Shown: positions 23,388 to 35,076, numbered from the stretch's first letter. The stretch: 64,000 nucleotides of DNA from Triatoma infestans (GCA_011037195.1 JAAEAF010003346.1:46899-110898); one strand, 5' to 3'. Numbers and translations: made by a program. Notes: generated by a model not told the origin, from the letters alone.

Positions 23388-24885
23388 TGACTTTAAAAGA
23401 GCTTTTGACTCTGTTAACCATCAAAAATTGTGGCAGAAACTATATGATTTAGGTATTTGTGGGAAATCTTTGAGAATCCTAATGAACATGTACTCTCATC
23501 CGATAATGCTAGTGTCACAAGGGAACGAGCTCTCTTCCGAAATAGATATTAACGAAGGCGTCTTGCAAGGCGAGGTCCTCTCGCCTCTCTTTTTCGCTCT
23601 ATACATTTCGGATATTGTTGATTTCTTTGTTGCACACGGGGCCAAGGGTGTTAGTCTTAATGCAAATAGGGGCCTTAACATTATTTCGTATGCCGATGAC
23701 ACAGTGCTTTTAAGTCCATATTGGTCAGACGCTCAATTAAATTTAAATATATTGGAGCAGTACTGCCACCTAAACTCTCTTGTAGTAAATATTAATAAAA
23801 CAGTTGTTGTTCCGTTCCATAAAGGAGGCCGCCTGCCAAAATTTAGAGATTTCTTTTACAAAAAATCAAAAATTTCTGTGAGTAACAATGTTACTTATTT
23901 GGGTGGCCCATTCTCATCCTCAGGTGTTTTTCGCAAATCCTTCATAAATAAATTTTCTTCTGCTAACTCAGCCGTTCTCAGTATTTTAAGAAGTATACAA
24001 TCGGATTCTTGGGAAGCTAAGGTATCTCTTTTTGATTCCTTAGCGGAAAGTGTCTTTTTATATTTATCGGAAGTTTGGGGATGTCCTTATTCTAATGTTA
24101 TTGAGCGTGGACAACTATTATTCTTCAAGGCTTTATTAAGGCTCCCTATTCAAACGCCCGATGCTTATGTAAGATTGGAAACCTCAAGAACTCATTGCCG
24201 CTTAAAAATATTCAAACGAATGTTTGGATGGTGGCTGCATTTGCTGAAGTCAGAGGATAGCAGAATAATCAAAATCTGTTATTTAAGGTTGGCCCATTTT
24301 GATAATACTTTTATAAATCTTATATTTAATTGGTACTCGCATTTAAAATCTTATCTAGTAACCATTGGTTATGATTATTTACTGATTAATGAAAGTTACC
24401 AGTCTGTATCTGCAGTAAAAAAGACAATTTTAGAATCTTACAAGAATCATTTGGTCTGTACTGATGTAAACTCGGTTGTGAATAGTTCTTATAATACATA
24501 CTACAGACAAATTAGCCGTTTGGACCTAACAGAGGAATACCTGTGGTATAAGTGTGATATTGAAAAGATAAGGGTAATAGCACAGATCAGACTTGCCGGT
24601 AAAAAATTTAGTAGAATTTTATTGCGTGGAAGAAGATTTGTATTCTATCCGGATGGAGTCTGCCATAATTGCAAACTTAATAAGAAGGACGACATCCAGC
24701 ACTTTCTGTTTGAATGCCCTGCCTTTTCTTTGAATCGGTCCAAATTTTTAAACGATCTTGTTTTAAATGAAACATTATCCCCAACTGACAAAATGATTTG
24801 TTTTTTTAGTTGCCTAAATATGGTAAAAGTAAATTCGCTGTTTAAATTTCTGTCTGCAACTTTAAAAAATAGAAAATCGACTTAG
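23386..24885 (+). CDS. Non-LTR retrotransposon reverse transcriptase, 5'-truncated but open
   Basis: Open frame of about 500 codons ending TAG at 24883. Reverse-transcriptase motifs in order: VDFKRAFDSV (motif A, 23386-23415), EGVLQGEVLSPLFF (motif B-like, about 23557), ISYADDTVLL (motif C with catalytic DD, about 23680), then INKTVVVPF and YLGG. The C-terminal part has CHNCKLNKKDDIQHFLFEC (about 24664-24718), a CCHC-type finger common in LINE ORF2. Endonuclease, first RT motifs and ORF1 are missing, so it cannot be a complete element. Translation start is unknown; the frame is open at the 5' junction. Likely CR1/L2-like by finger and motif pattern, clade unproven. The uninterrupted frame suggests a younger insertion than the other LINEs. 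Confidence 0.88.
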   Translation, partial: VDFKRAFDSVNHQKLWQKLYDLGICGKSLRILMNMYSHPIMLVSQGNELSSEIDINEGVLQGEVLSPLFFALYISDIVDFFVAHGAKGVSLNANRGLNIISYADDTVLLSPYWSDAQLNLNILEQYCHLNSLVVNINKTVVVPFHKGGRLPKFRDFFYKKSKISVSNNVTYLGGPFSSSGVFRKSFINKFSSANSAVLSILRSIQSDSWEAKVSLFDSLAESVFLYLSEVWGCPYSNVIERGQLLFFKALLRLPIQTPDAYVRLETSRTHCRLKIFKRMFGWWLHLLKSEDSRIIKICYLRLAHFDNTFINLIFNWYSHLKSYLVTIGYDYLLINESYQSVSAVKKTILESYKNHLVCTDVNSVVNSSYNTYYRQISRLDLTEEYLWYKCDIEKIRVIAQIRLAGKKFSRILLRGRRFVFYPDGVCHNCKLNKKDDIQHFLFECPAFSLNRSKFLNDLVLNETLSPTDKMICFFSCLNMVKVNSLFKFLSATLKNRKST

Positions 24886-25238
24886 TAATGAATTATCTGT
24901 ATATTGAGGCCAGTATTATTATTTCCTTATTTTTTTAATATTTTTTCTATTTATTTTTTACTTGTAGTTTTATGATCCTCCTAGTAAGTTTGCTTTTGTG
25001 TTTAGTGACTTATTTTATTTATTTATCGATGTTAAGGTATAACAATTCTTTTTTATTATTTTACTATTATTATTTCATTACATTAATTTCTGTTTATTTT
25101 TCAATATTATTAGTATTGTATTAGAAAAGGGAACTAAGCTTGATCTAATGTACATAAATGTAATTTATACTACTCCTTTGCCAAGGAACTGTAAAATATT
25201 CTAGAGCAAATAAACGAGTTATTATTATTATTATTATT
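24886..25238 (+). mobile_element. LINE 3' UTR and (TTA)n tail
   Basis: AT-rich UTR after the stop codon, then ATTCTAGAGCAAATAAACGAG and a (TTA)n tail at about 25218-25238. The tail is directly followed by AGATATTTTTTTAACACC, also found at 22455, a candidate target-site duplication. Confidence 0.75.
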
Positions 25239-25258
25239 AGATATTTTTTTAACACCTA

Positions 25259-25300
<42 letters not shown>

Positions 25301-25310
25301 TTATTCGGTA
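25239..25310 (+). mobile_element. Family A right-part stub with (CA)n
   Basis: AGATATTTTTTTAACACCTA followed by (CA)n to about 25298, then ACAGATTATTCGGTAAA, the start of the family right-end block. It is cut off there by the next left end at 25319. Confidence 0.7.
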
Positions 25311-25318
25311 AAAAAAAA

Positions 25319-26275
25319 TCTGGTGTGAAATATTCACACAACTTTCTCTTACTCCAGTTTTCAAAAATTATAATTGACAAATTTTATAGTTTGTGTACCA
25401 AATTTAATGAAATTCGTCGAAAACTGAAAAAACTGTTCAATAAAAACGCACTTCCGGTTAACTAATTTTCTTGAAAGTCGGAATTTTGGCCATCTATTTA
25501 TTTCTAATTAATTTTGTTTGGATGATAGAATTGTATAATCAACTATGCTTGGACTTAGAGAAAAACATAACCCCACCTCTCCCCTAAAAGTGCCCTTAAA
25601 TGAATTTTCCCAGAGAAATGTTTTAAATAAAAGTTGTACATCTTTGTATGCGTAGTTTATTTAAGAAGTTTCAAGAAACTCGTCGGAGTCATGTTTGAGA
25701 AAATCCGAAAAAAGTGAAAAAAAATCATTGAGTAAAGTGGTAAAGTAAACACAGTTCCGTTAATCAGATTTTTTCCAAACTCGGAATTTCCACAACACAT
25801 CTAATTCTAATTAACATTATTTAGTTGACAGAATTGTCTAATAATTAGAAATAGCACTTTAGAGGAAACCTCACCCGTAACCCCACCTTTTCCTCAAAAC
25901 CACCCTTAAATGCATTTTTCCGGGGAAATGTTTCAAATAAAAGTTGAAGCTCTTTGTATGTGTAGTTGATGTATCAAGTTTAAGGAAAATCGTTGGAGCC
26001 ATTTTTGAGAAAATCGCAAAAAAGTAAAAAAAAAAAAACTAGTAAAGTGGTACTTCCGGTTGAGAAATTTTGACATATAACGTACTGTTATGGACTCTCT
26101 ACGGTTTTTCGTTTTGGAGCTATGCTGTTCAGATATACACACACAGACCATTTGCTAAAAACCACTTGTTTTTTTGACTCAGGGGACCTGAAAACGGTTA
26201 TTTCCGGTGAAAACTCGATATCGAAAATTTGACACGATTACAATACTTCCTCTTACTAGGAGTAAGAGAAAGTAA
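25319..26275 (+). mobile_element. Family A, full-length copy
   Basis: TCTGGTGTGAAATATTCACA at the left and 'CTAGGAGTAAGAGAAAGTAA' at the right, with all interior blocks in order (GCACTTCCGGTTAAC, CCCACCTCTCCCCTAAAAG, ACTTCCGGTTGAG, CACACACAGACC). The CA tract is short. No coding sequence. Confidence 0.88.
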
Positions 26276-26362
26276 TATGTGTTTTGTACTCAGGGGACCA
26301 CAAAACATGCATTTTCAGTGAAAACTTAATTTGGAATACTTCCAGGAGTAAGAAAAAGCAAA
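26276..26362 (+). mobile_element. Family A right-end stub
   Basis: 'GTACTCAGGGGACCACAAAA', TTTTCAGTGAAAACTTAA and AGGAGTAAGAAAAAGCAA repeat the final block of the preceding copy in diverged form, so a second right end lies directly behind the first. 26363-27094 beyond it holds only AT-rich sequence and weak resemblance to family A near 26440. Confidence 0.65.
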
Positions 26363-27094
26363 AAACATTATGGTTGTTGCGACATAGTATTTTTTTTTTT
26401 ATATATATATCACCTAAAGGAACATATCAAGTACCTAATGAACTTGCTGTGATTTTTCATTTTTGAGTTACGCTGACTATACAAACACACTTTCTCACTC
26501 CCCCTCTTCTCGCTTTCTCCCTCTCACATAAACTCACCCATACACGCCCACAAAATAATTCGAAAAACTGAATGGGATGCAATACTCCCTCACTTACAAC
26601 AATAAAATTAAAGTCTATAATACTTCAATCTATTTATAGCCCTACAAAAACAAGTGCCGAATATTTTTGGACACAATTTACAATATAAAACATAAGATTA
26701 ACATAATATAGAAAACAAAAAAACAAAAACAAAAAAATCTGACAATGTCATCAAGGCTGGTTGGATTTATTTAATTATAAAAAACTAAATACTCATGCTG
26801 TACGATTATAAATGACTAAATCATTATAAAGAATGTGTTAATGTGACGATGATTGATGTAAAAAAAAAAGCCAAGTAGGTAATGAGAAGGTCATTTCAGG
26901 AGTAACAGTATGAATTGTAGTAATGGCCTTTAAATTCATTTCAAATTGTTTCACATTTTTCATTTTAGTTTTTTTTTCTTTCTCTTTTCAAGACAGTTTA
27001 TTTATTAAGGCATGGACTATTATTTATAGGGTTATTACTTTAGGACCACTTCATAGTTGGATATATGTATGTAGGTATTTATTAACATAAAAAA

Positions 27095-27688
27095 TCTGGC
27101 GTGAAACATTCACACAACTCACAACTTTCTCTTACCCCAGTTCTCAAAATCATAATTGGCAATTTTTATAGTTTCTGTTTGTATAGTTTGTGTGAAATTC
27201 GTCGAAAACTGAAAAAACTGTTCAGTAAAAGCGCACTTCCGGTTTACTAATATTCTTCAAACTTGGAATTTTGCCCATCTATTTATTTCTAATTAATTTT
27301 GTTTGGATGATAGAATTCTATAATCAACTATGATAGCACTTTAGAGAAAAACATAACCCCACCTCTCCTCTAAAAGTGCCCTTAAATGAATTTTCCCGAG
27401 AAATATTTTAAATAAAAGTTATAGATCTTTGTATGTTTAGTTTATATAAGAAGTTTCAAGAAAATTGTCGGAACTATTTTTGAGAAAATCGCGAAAAAGT
27501 AAAAAAAAAATCATTTAGTAAAGTGGTAAAGTAAACGCTCTTCCGGTTATCCGATTTTTTTCAAACTCTGAATTTCAGCAACATATTCAATTCTAATTAA
27601 CATTATTGTCTAATAAACTGAAGTAGTACTTTAGAGGAAAACCTGACCCCCACCTCTCCCACATAACTGCCCTTAAATGAATTTTAAG
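27095..27688 (+). mobile_element. Family A left part
   Basis: Starts TCTGGCGTGAAACATTCACA and follows the family order through 'CTGCCCTTAAATGAATTTTA', where it stops and the tail of a minus-strand LINE begins. The right end is absent here. Confidence 0.85.
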
Positions 27689-27690
27689 GG

Positions 27691-28750
27691 CATATAATAT
27701 AATAATAGTAGTAACAATAATAAAAATGATTCATACAATATAAGTATTGAACAGAACTTATTAATAAGCTTAAAAAAATTGTAAGAAACAATATTTGTGC
27801 AAGGAAAAAATAAAATAGTTGCTTGCAAGTAAAAAACCAAAATTTACAATCATAATAATGTTAATCCGTTTAGAATAATTTATAAAAAAATAATTTAATT
27901 CCTTCTTTTTCTGTAAAAAGTAAATAAACTTTCTGGCTAAATAATAAAAAATAGAAATATAAATAAAAAATAAACTACCAATACAAATAAAATAAAGTTG
28001 AAGTTGATTATTCTCCTAGCACAAAACTTCTAATCTTAACGGCTTGTTTGCAGAAATTATATATGGAGCTTAGTTGTTCTTTAGTGTTTATTGTAAACAA
28101 TTGTTCATATTTATTCGAGTTTGACACAAGACCAAAAGGTAAATATTTTGATAGAAAAAAAGTTCTAATTGGCAACAATGTTTTACATTCAAAAAGGAAA
28201 TGAAGTATTGAATCACAACTTAGGGTATTACAAATTAAACATATATTCTGACTGTCAAAAATGTATGACTGGCCATTAATATACAACTTCGCCTCCTTTA
28301 CTCTACATAAACGTATTTGAGAAACAACTCTTAACGTTGCTATAGTACTAACGGCAATGGACTGTGCCCAAAATCTTTGTATGAGATGTGTTGGTAGATT
28401 TATAAACAGAATACCAAGTTCGCAATCTTCCAGCAATTTTTCGTCTTCAAACATATTTTGTTCAAACCAGACACACACATTAAATATATATATAATTCGC
28501 TAAAAATATTTTTTTGGTATTCAGCGGACTTCAAAACATGTATATTACGGGTTCGAAAACTCAAATTCGAACATTTGATACGTTCGCAATTCTTCCACAT
28601 TTTAATAGGAGTAAGAGAAAGTGTAAAAGAAACGCTTTCTCTTACCCCGCTAATTTTTTGGTTCAATAATTTGTTTGTTTTTAAATAATATCTTGAATCA
28701 TATTTAATTTTGTATTTTATCTTTGGAAATAATCGTCCCATAGTAATCAT
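27691..28750 (-). pseudogene. CR1/L2-like LINE C-terminus, minus strand
   Basis: Minus reading 28008-28478 gives a LINE ORF2 C-terminus: the finger CLICNTLSCDSILHFLFEC, then LPFGLVSNSNKYEQLF and a final stop. The layout matches the ORF at 23386-24885, whose finger is CHNC...HFLFEC. A further piece, MGRLFPKIKYKIKYDSRYYL (about 28680-28745), looks like upstream ORF. It is separated by a family A fragment. The 3' UTR and an AT-rich tail run to 27691. No reverse-transcriptase core is present. A host protein is unlikely given the match in layout. Confidence 0.7.
28466..28668 (+). mobile_element. Family A right-end fragment within a LINE
   Basis: ACACACAC, AATTCGCTAAAAATATTTTT, 'GCGGACTTCAAAACATGTA' and TAATAGGAGTAAGAGAAAGTG form a diverged right end. 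A second CTTTCTCTTACCCC follows at 28640. It appears to interrupt the minus-strand LINE reading frame between about 28479 and 28668. Confidence 0.6.
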
Positions 28751-28753
28751 ATA

Positions 28754-30407
28754 CCTGTGAGGCCCTGCGTGTGGTGGAGTGGTGGTGCAGAGGGGTTGAC
28801 CTGATGGTCAACCTCTCTAAGACCACTCTGTTTCCGTTTACCAGAAGAAGGAATGTGGATTGTTTTAGCACATTGTACTTCTTCGGAAGAACTCTAGAGG
28901 TGTCTGGTCTGGTGAAATACTTGGGGATCATGTTGGACTACAAACTCACCTGGGGAGCACATCTTCAGTATGTGACACAGTAGGCAAAAAAGTCTCTCTG
29001 TGGAGTCACCAGAGCCTGCGGGAAAACATGGGGACTTTCCCCAAAAATGGCCCACTGGCTCTATAAACGGACCATCATACCTGTCCTCACCTACGGGGCA
29101 GTTGTGTGGTGGCCGAAAATGGAACAGCAAGGTGCGAGGAAGAACCTCTCTGGGGTTCAAAGACCGGCGTGCATGCTGCTTTCGGGGGCATTCTGTAGTG
29201 CCCCAACGGCTGCATTAGAGGTACTGCTGGGGTTGCCTCCTCTTCATCTCTTGATACAAGCGGAGGCGAGGGCTAGTGCGTACAGACTAATGAACAATGG
29301 CCAATGGAAGCAAAGAAGCTCCCTAGCCAAGCACTTGGACATTATTCAGAAGGTTGACGCTGGCCCTATCTTTAAGATGGCTGGGGAGGAGTGCTGTCCA
29401 ACATTCCACTTTGAGCTCCCCTTCCAAGTGATAGTAACGTCACGGTCGGAGTGGGCTAAAAGCTGGGAAAAACGGGGCCGGACTGGGGGATCCTGGTTTA
29501 CGGATGGGTCCAAAATGGCCTGCGGAACTGGAGCCGGGATATATGGAGTTAAGCCGGAGGTACGCTTTGCGAGACCCCTCGGCGGTTACTCCACAGTTTT
29601 CTAGGCTGAAGTCTATGCAATAAAGATCTGTGCTGAGGAGAACCTGCGTATGGACTCTAGGAATAGAGAGATATGCATCTTCTCGGACAGCCAGGCAGCG
29701 CTGAATGCACTTCGGGCGTTCAGAATCACCTCCCCTCTGGTCAGGGAGTGTAGAGACTCCCTGGAGGCATTATCCCGGCACAACAAAGTTCGGCTAGTAT
29801 GGGTGCCGGGGCATAAGGGGATCACACGTAACGAAATAGCCGACCAACTGGCCAGGGAGGGAGCGAATGCTCCATTCTATGGGCCGGAACCTGCTCTAGG
29901 GGTAGCCAAAAGTATGGCGAGGGCGTCTCTGAGAGAATGGACTCGGAGGGAGCATAACCGATACTGGAGGCTAAGTACTGGGGCAGAACAGGCAAAATGG
30001 TTATGCCAGAGCTGTGTAGAAGAAGGACCGGATACATCCTAGGTCTAAGCAGGTATCAGATTCCTCTGATAACGGGCCTGTTTACTGGGCATGACAGGTT
30101 CAAAAAACATCTGCACAAGGTGGGGTTGGTGGATATAGAGTCCTTGTGTAGACTATGTCAGGAGGAGGAGGAGACGGCCTCTCACCTGCTGTTCGATTGC
30201 GTTGCAATAAGTAGACTGCGGTACGAGATCTTCGGCACATTGAGACCGGAGGAAATCGTACTCCAGGAAGGACTGGTGGGGAAGGCTTTGTACCTCATGA
30301 AGAGGGGGCTTCCACTACTAGGTTTGAGAGGTTGGCACAATAAGCCTCAATGAGAGGCTGCGGTGCCTGGGTTTTAGTCCCCCCTTGCATCATTCTAATT
30401 CTAATTC
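28754..30407 (+). pseudogene. RNase H-type LINE (group 1), 5'-truncated, best-preserved copy
   Basis: One frame carries the end of reverse transcriptase (VNLSKTTLFPFTRR, VKYLGIMLDYKLTW, RTIIPVLTYGAVVW at about 29065), a linker, then RNase H: SWFTDGSKM (29494), IFSDSQAALNALRAF (29679) and VRLVWVPGHKGITRNEIADQ (29790). TDGS and SDS supply catalytic aspartates. A +1/-1 shift near 30000 moves the frame to CRLCQEEEETASHLLFDC (30150-30205), a C-terminal zinc knuckle. In-frame stops lie at 28981 and 29602, so pol is a pseudogene. The 3' end is a (TTCTAA)n tail. The 10-bp TSD TAATCATATA flanks it at 28744-28753 and 30408-30417. The RNase H-bearing LINE groups I, R1 and LOA are the candidates. Confidence 0.9.
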
Positions 30408-30659
30408 TAATCATATAAGAAGCAAAATATCTATTAAAAATTCAGTGTTACTCAATAATTAATCAAACCGGAACGTGCAAGAGAAACAACTGATATATCT
30501 TAATTAAATTTCCAGTTTTAACAGAATTCAAATTCACCTCATTTTAACTTATTTATGGAAAAAATTATATCTGATATATATTTGACCAATAGCTACTGCG
30601 TCCAACGTCACTGAAGCGCTAAAGGGACATAGAGTAGTGTCTCTAGGCTAATAGATTTA

Positions 30660-31070
30660 TAAAATTTCTAAGACAGGGACTTGGAAATATCTTCTCTGCT
30701 CAGACAGAGTTGGATACAATTGACGTTCCTGGGTTGTGCATAGACTGGGCACGCTTGGGTAGCTGCACAAAATAGGCAGGATGATTAGTTTTTTTATGCC
30801 AGACTTTCGGGCGATGGAGTCAGGGAAATGGTGTCCCACTAAATAGGTCAGTGTCCCCGTTTCGCCAAAACTAGGTTTCGCATATTTGTGGTGGATAATA
30901 CTTTCAAGGAAATGCTTGGGGGGGTTGGAGTTAAAGGATATCATAAGATATTGTAGTCAGGCAGGCAGATTGCTGGGGGAGTCTACTAAGGAGTATGTTT
31001 TTGTTTGCGTTGGGATAAGAGCCATATTGGCTTAGGTCCCGCACCTTCGAGCACCCATCATTTATAATAA
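30660..31070 (+). mobile_element. RNase H-type LINE (group 2) 3' end
   Basis: 'GGGGTTGGAGTTAAAGG', 'GTAGTCAGGCAGGCAGATTG' and 'TTAGGTCCCGCACCTTCGAG' match the 3' end of 47830-48535 in order and strand. It holds only the extreme C-terminus and 3' UTR. Flanking 30418-30659 and 31071-31697 show no gene; a (CA)n tract lies at 31402-31419. Confidence 0.7.
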
Positions 31071-31697
31071 TTGAGTATTATCTCAATTCTATATTTTTTA
31101 TTTATTTATTAATTTATTCTTTATTTATCACAAACATACATATTTACTTAAGGCCGTCGTCAATTTCTAGAATAAAATAAAAAAATAGCCAATCATTGAA
31201 GATCTTTTTAACCATATCATTTAAAACACTCTTGTCTGAATGGTGAATTCAACAAGGTTAGAAAATAAATAAACGAGAAATGAACTTGTAATTTAAATAA
31301 GTAATCAGTGCGTAACGCAAACACATGAAGAAAATGTTTGTTCAAGTGACACAGCACTCACTGGCCACAACACATTAGAACATTCAACTCTCACTTATAT
31401 ACACACACACACACACACAACAAACTCACTTTCAATTTTGACACTCTCACTTTCCTAGTGGCACTGCCGTCGCCCCCCCCTTCTAACTAAGTGATAGCGA
31501 GGTCAACAGAATCACTTCTACAAACCGCCATCAATATGGTGAATTACATTAAACTTACATATGTGTTAACTTTAAAATAACGTCCGATTGGTACTATTTG
31601 TTTGTTTGTTTACCTTTTCGTTATACCTATTACTTTTGTTCGTTTCATAACAAACATAACTTCAGGATAGCCTGTATACGATAAGAAAGCATTTTGG

Positions 31698-31990
31698 CAT
31701 TACTTGTCAGATTTTCCACCGGAAATATATTTTTCTTGAAGTCCCTTGAATACGAAAACGATCTGTATGTATGTATTTATTGTATGTATATATGTATTCA
31801 GCATAAATAAACAAAACGTTAAATTGCAGGAAACTCCACTTGGTTTTTCCTGCGTAGAGAAAGTTACATTCAAAATCTCAAAAATGTTTATTCCGGGGTC
31901 AGTTTTTCCATTTTTTCTCAGAAATGGATCCATTATTTTCTCTAAACTTTGCATACTAATTACAAACACTTCTGAATATATAATTGGATT
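31698..31990 (-). mobile_element. Family A fragment
   Basis: Minus strand: TTTTCCACCGGAAATATATT, 'TTGAAGTCCCTTGAATACG', then interior pieces. The terminal hairpin is lost and the interior has diverged. Confidence 0.5.
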
Positions 31991-32674
31991 TGCAATGCTG
32001 AATAAAATCTTGGATTGTACCCATTGTTATGCCTTCTTGTTAAAAACAACCATTCTGTGGTGCATAATGGAAACTTAAAGTTGATAGCTCTTTATACAAA
32101 CTTTACGAACCATACTCGGGACGATGGATGAGAATTTGAATCAGAAACCAATAAAAAGAAGCACGCTTCCATAAAAAATCTAGAAGCTTGATCCAGAAGC
32201 TTGTATTAAACTGCGATTTCAGTAATACCTACGATTCTACCACCAATATTATGTTAAGTTATATTAAATGCTTTTGTAGAATTTTTAAGATGTTGTTCAA
32301 GATAAATAAGAAAATTCAAGAACACTCCGAAGAACAATATTAGATATATAAAGCCGGAAGGAAATTGATAGTATATTTATCATACATATATAATATATAT
32401 ATATTATATAATATCGATATATAACGCAAGGTTATTAATTTTAATATATGTATAAAAAAATAAAGTAAAAATAAAGAATTAAAGAAAACTTGTTTGTATT
32501 ACTATTTATTAAAAATAAAAAAATATATTTGTATTTATAATGATTAGTAATAATAGCGTTTGTAATTCATTGATCATTTCCAGTTTTAAGGTCGACGATC
32601 TTTATATACATATTCTATTTTTATATATTAATGTTTGTTACAATATTTATCATATTGTAAGTGTGACCAATTTT

Positions 32675-32990
32675 TTCAAAATTAAGTATTCACCGGAAAT
32701 GCATATTATGAGGTCCCTTTGAGAATTTAAAAAAAAGGCAAAAAAAAAAACGAACACAGGAAATACAAACTTGATATTCCGTTTTAGGTGCAACCCGTAG
32801 GAATCTAAGACGGAAGTTTTTTTCTTCAAATTTCGGTAACCAAAAGTAGATTATTATTGATAATTTTTTTTTTGTTTCCTATGAAAATGGCTGCCAATGA
32901 TTTTCTTTAAACTTTGCACTATAATAACAACGGACATATATAATTGTGACATTGCTTTTAGGGGTGGGTTCTAGAAAATCTCAGACGTGT
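32675..32990 (-). mobile_element. Family A right-half fragment
   Basis: Minus strand: ATTCACCGGAAATGCATATT, 'TGAGGTCCCTTTGAG', 'TTGATATTCCGTTTTAGGTG' and 'GGCTGCCAATGATTTTCTTT'. The order and orientation match the family. AT-rich 31991-32674, with palindromic TA runs near 32390-32420, has nothing else. Confidence 0.6.
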
Positions 32991-33158
32991 ATACCACTAA
33001 AGTGACTGTTTAGTCCTTTCTTTGGATTGATAGAAGCGCTGTCTAGTGAATTACAATTCAGATGATAACACCTATGTCCTAAACAAAAAAAAAAACAAAA
33101 AACAAAATAATTATAATGTTATACCATTTATAAGACCCAGTAATCTTGTGTAATTAAA

Positions 33159-33240
33159 TCTGATGTGAAACACTCATACGACTATCTCTTACTGTAATTT
33201 TAATTCACAAATTCTCTATAAACTTGTAAAGTAAAAGTTT
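33159..33240 (+). mobile_element. Family A left-end fragment
   Basis: TCTGATGTGAAACACTCATA and CTATCTCTTACTG; the rest of the element is missing. 33241-34230 holds no recognised gene; 'TTTCAGCCCTATGG...GCAGGTAAC' at 33302-33328 looks splice-like but is too short to call. Confidence 0.6.
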
Positions 33241-34234
33241 CCTAAGATTATATTTGTATTCCTGTATGTGGCTGCCTACATTGTATGTCTGCACCCTCTG
33301 TTTCAGCCCTATGGGAAAGCAGGTAACGGCAGTTTAAGTCTAATTCAATGGTCTTCTCCAGATCTCTCCTAAAAGCAATTTCCCTTGGTTAATTGCAGTC
33401 AAAAAATCCTGTGAGTTTCCATACTAGATTTTTGTGTTGTTTTAATTATTATTGGCTGCTCATTGAGATTTGTTACTGAAAGATTAAACTCATATCCTTA
33501 GAATAAATCAGCTAATGAGAATTAAGGCCCTGCCTCAGTGCCAATTTTAATTGTAGAATGGTGAACGGTATGCTGCTCTTCCTCTGTTTCTGGCCTTTTG
33601 AATTCCTACCAGGAAGAAGAAACCTAGGACCGTCATACCTCTTTGGACAAATGCATTAAGTCACCCAGTTATTTTGGAAGCTCCTTAAGAAATAAGAATA
33701 AACTTGGGACTTAAGTAAATAGGTGTACATTCGAACTTACACTAATTACTTTCTGGGAAGAAAAGTTATTTATGGAATCAGACAAGTTACAAATTTTTCC
33801 TCACATCTCGAATAAAACCAAATTCTATGATGACAAACTGACCGCGATCAGAAGTAAAGAGAAACATATTTCTAAATATTTTTCGGTCCGTTCATTTTTT
33901 GTTAAACCTACATCCATTAATTATACCAATATAATAAATAATTCATTTTTTTTATAGTTATGTCATGTTCAACTTCGTTAATTTATCGCTTTCTCTAAAC
34001 AATGAAATGGAAAGTCTGTAATAATTGACTCGTTATAAAATAGTTTTCTTTGCCTACGTATGGAAGAGTACTTATACACTGTCCCTTCCATTCAAAAAAG
34101 AAAATTAACTTAAACTCATTCTAAAAAAATAATTATTTAATTTAACTATCCGTGTGTAAAATTCAGCAACACTGCTCACCAAGAAAACACTGATTTCCGA
34201 TTTTGTTCAGAAAACCTATTATTAGTTAAACTTC

Positions 34235-34920
34235 TTCTGAGTGGAAGAAGGAACTGGCGTTAGAATGACTGGGTCTAGAAACAGCACTCGGATTCAATGA
34301 GCAAGTGTCCTGTCACCTTTCAGGCAATTTGAAGATATGTTCTATCAGCCTATTCGATAATCAGGCTGCCATTAAAACCCTAAGATCCATGTACCATCAA
34401 TTCTAAAATGTTATTAGTATACTTTGGCAATCTTAATGATTTAAGGTCTAAATGAAACAATAGAGTTAACCTATTTTGGCTGCCAGATGTTGGTGAGGTA
34501 ATGAGCTGGCCAACATTTTGACGAGACGCAGGTACCCCGTTTTATTGGGCAAGAAAGCCGTTTGAGGAATAAGCGACTAGTGTCTCCAAGAAGAGCAAAG
34601 AAATGCAGAGGAAATCAAGAGAGCACTGTCCTTCCAGAATGGGGTAGGCCAAAATTTTTTCTTTTCATACTGGAAAAGTTACGCGGTTAATACCAGGCTG
34701 AGCAAAAATAGGCCTCATTATGCTAAAAGAGTTTTCCACAAGAGTTATTGTAAACTCAGGGAGGCACTTGAAAAATAGTGACTAGAAACGAATAGCAACT
34801 GCTAAGTCTATGAAGGAGACTGCAATACGTATTCTGATGGACTACAACGCAATCAACCAAAAAAGCTTAAGAATTTGGACCTTATCCTTCCTAGAACCTA
34901 CCAGAACTTAAAATTGGTCT
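34235..34920 (+). pseudogene. Degenerate RNase H-type LINE fragment
   Basis: Disjoint frames give a TGS-like start (about 34280), CSISLFDNQAAIKTLRSMY (34338-34395), then VNLFWLPDVGEVMSWP and GTPFYWARKP (34460-34560). These align with the RNase H DSQAAL and W-x-PGH motifs and with the conserved 'TPF.GPEP' after RNase H seen in other copies. Many stops. This is a very old insertion. Confidence 0.6.
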
Positions 34921-35076
34921 CACCCTGCTAGCAGCATAAGTGAGGGGACAATAGTACTCGTACTTTCAAGGTCGCAGTGCCACATTCCTCTTCATACAAA
35001 AAAGTAGATCCAAAGAAATCAACAATAAAAAAAAAAGTTACTTTGCCTTTATTTTTAGTAAAAAAAAACAAAAAAA

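Noticed and set aside
28008..28478. Host protein of 156 codons
   Set aside because: The C-x2-C...H-x4-C finger and C-terminal layout match the LINE ORF at 23386-24885.
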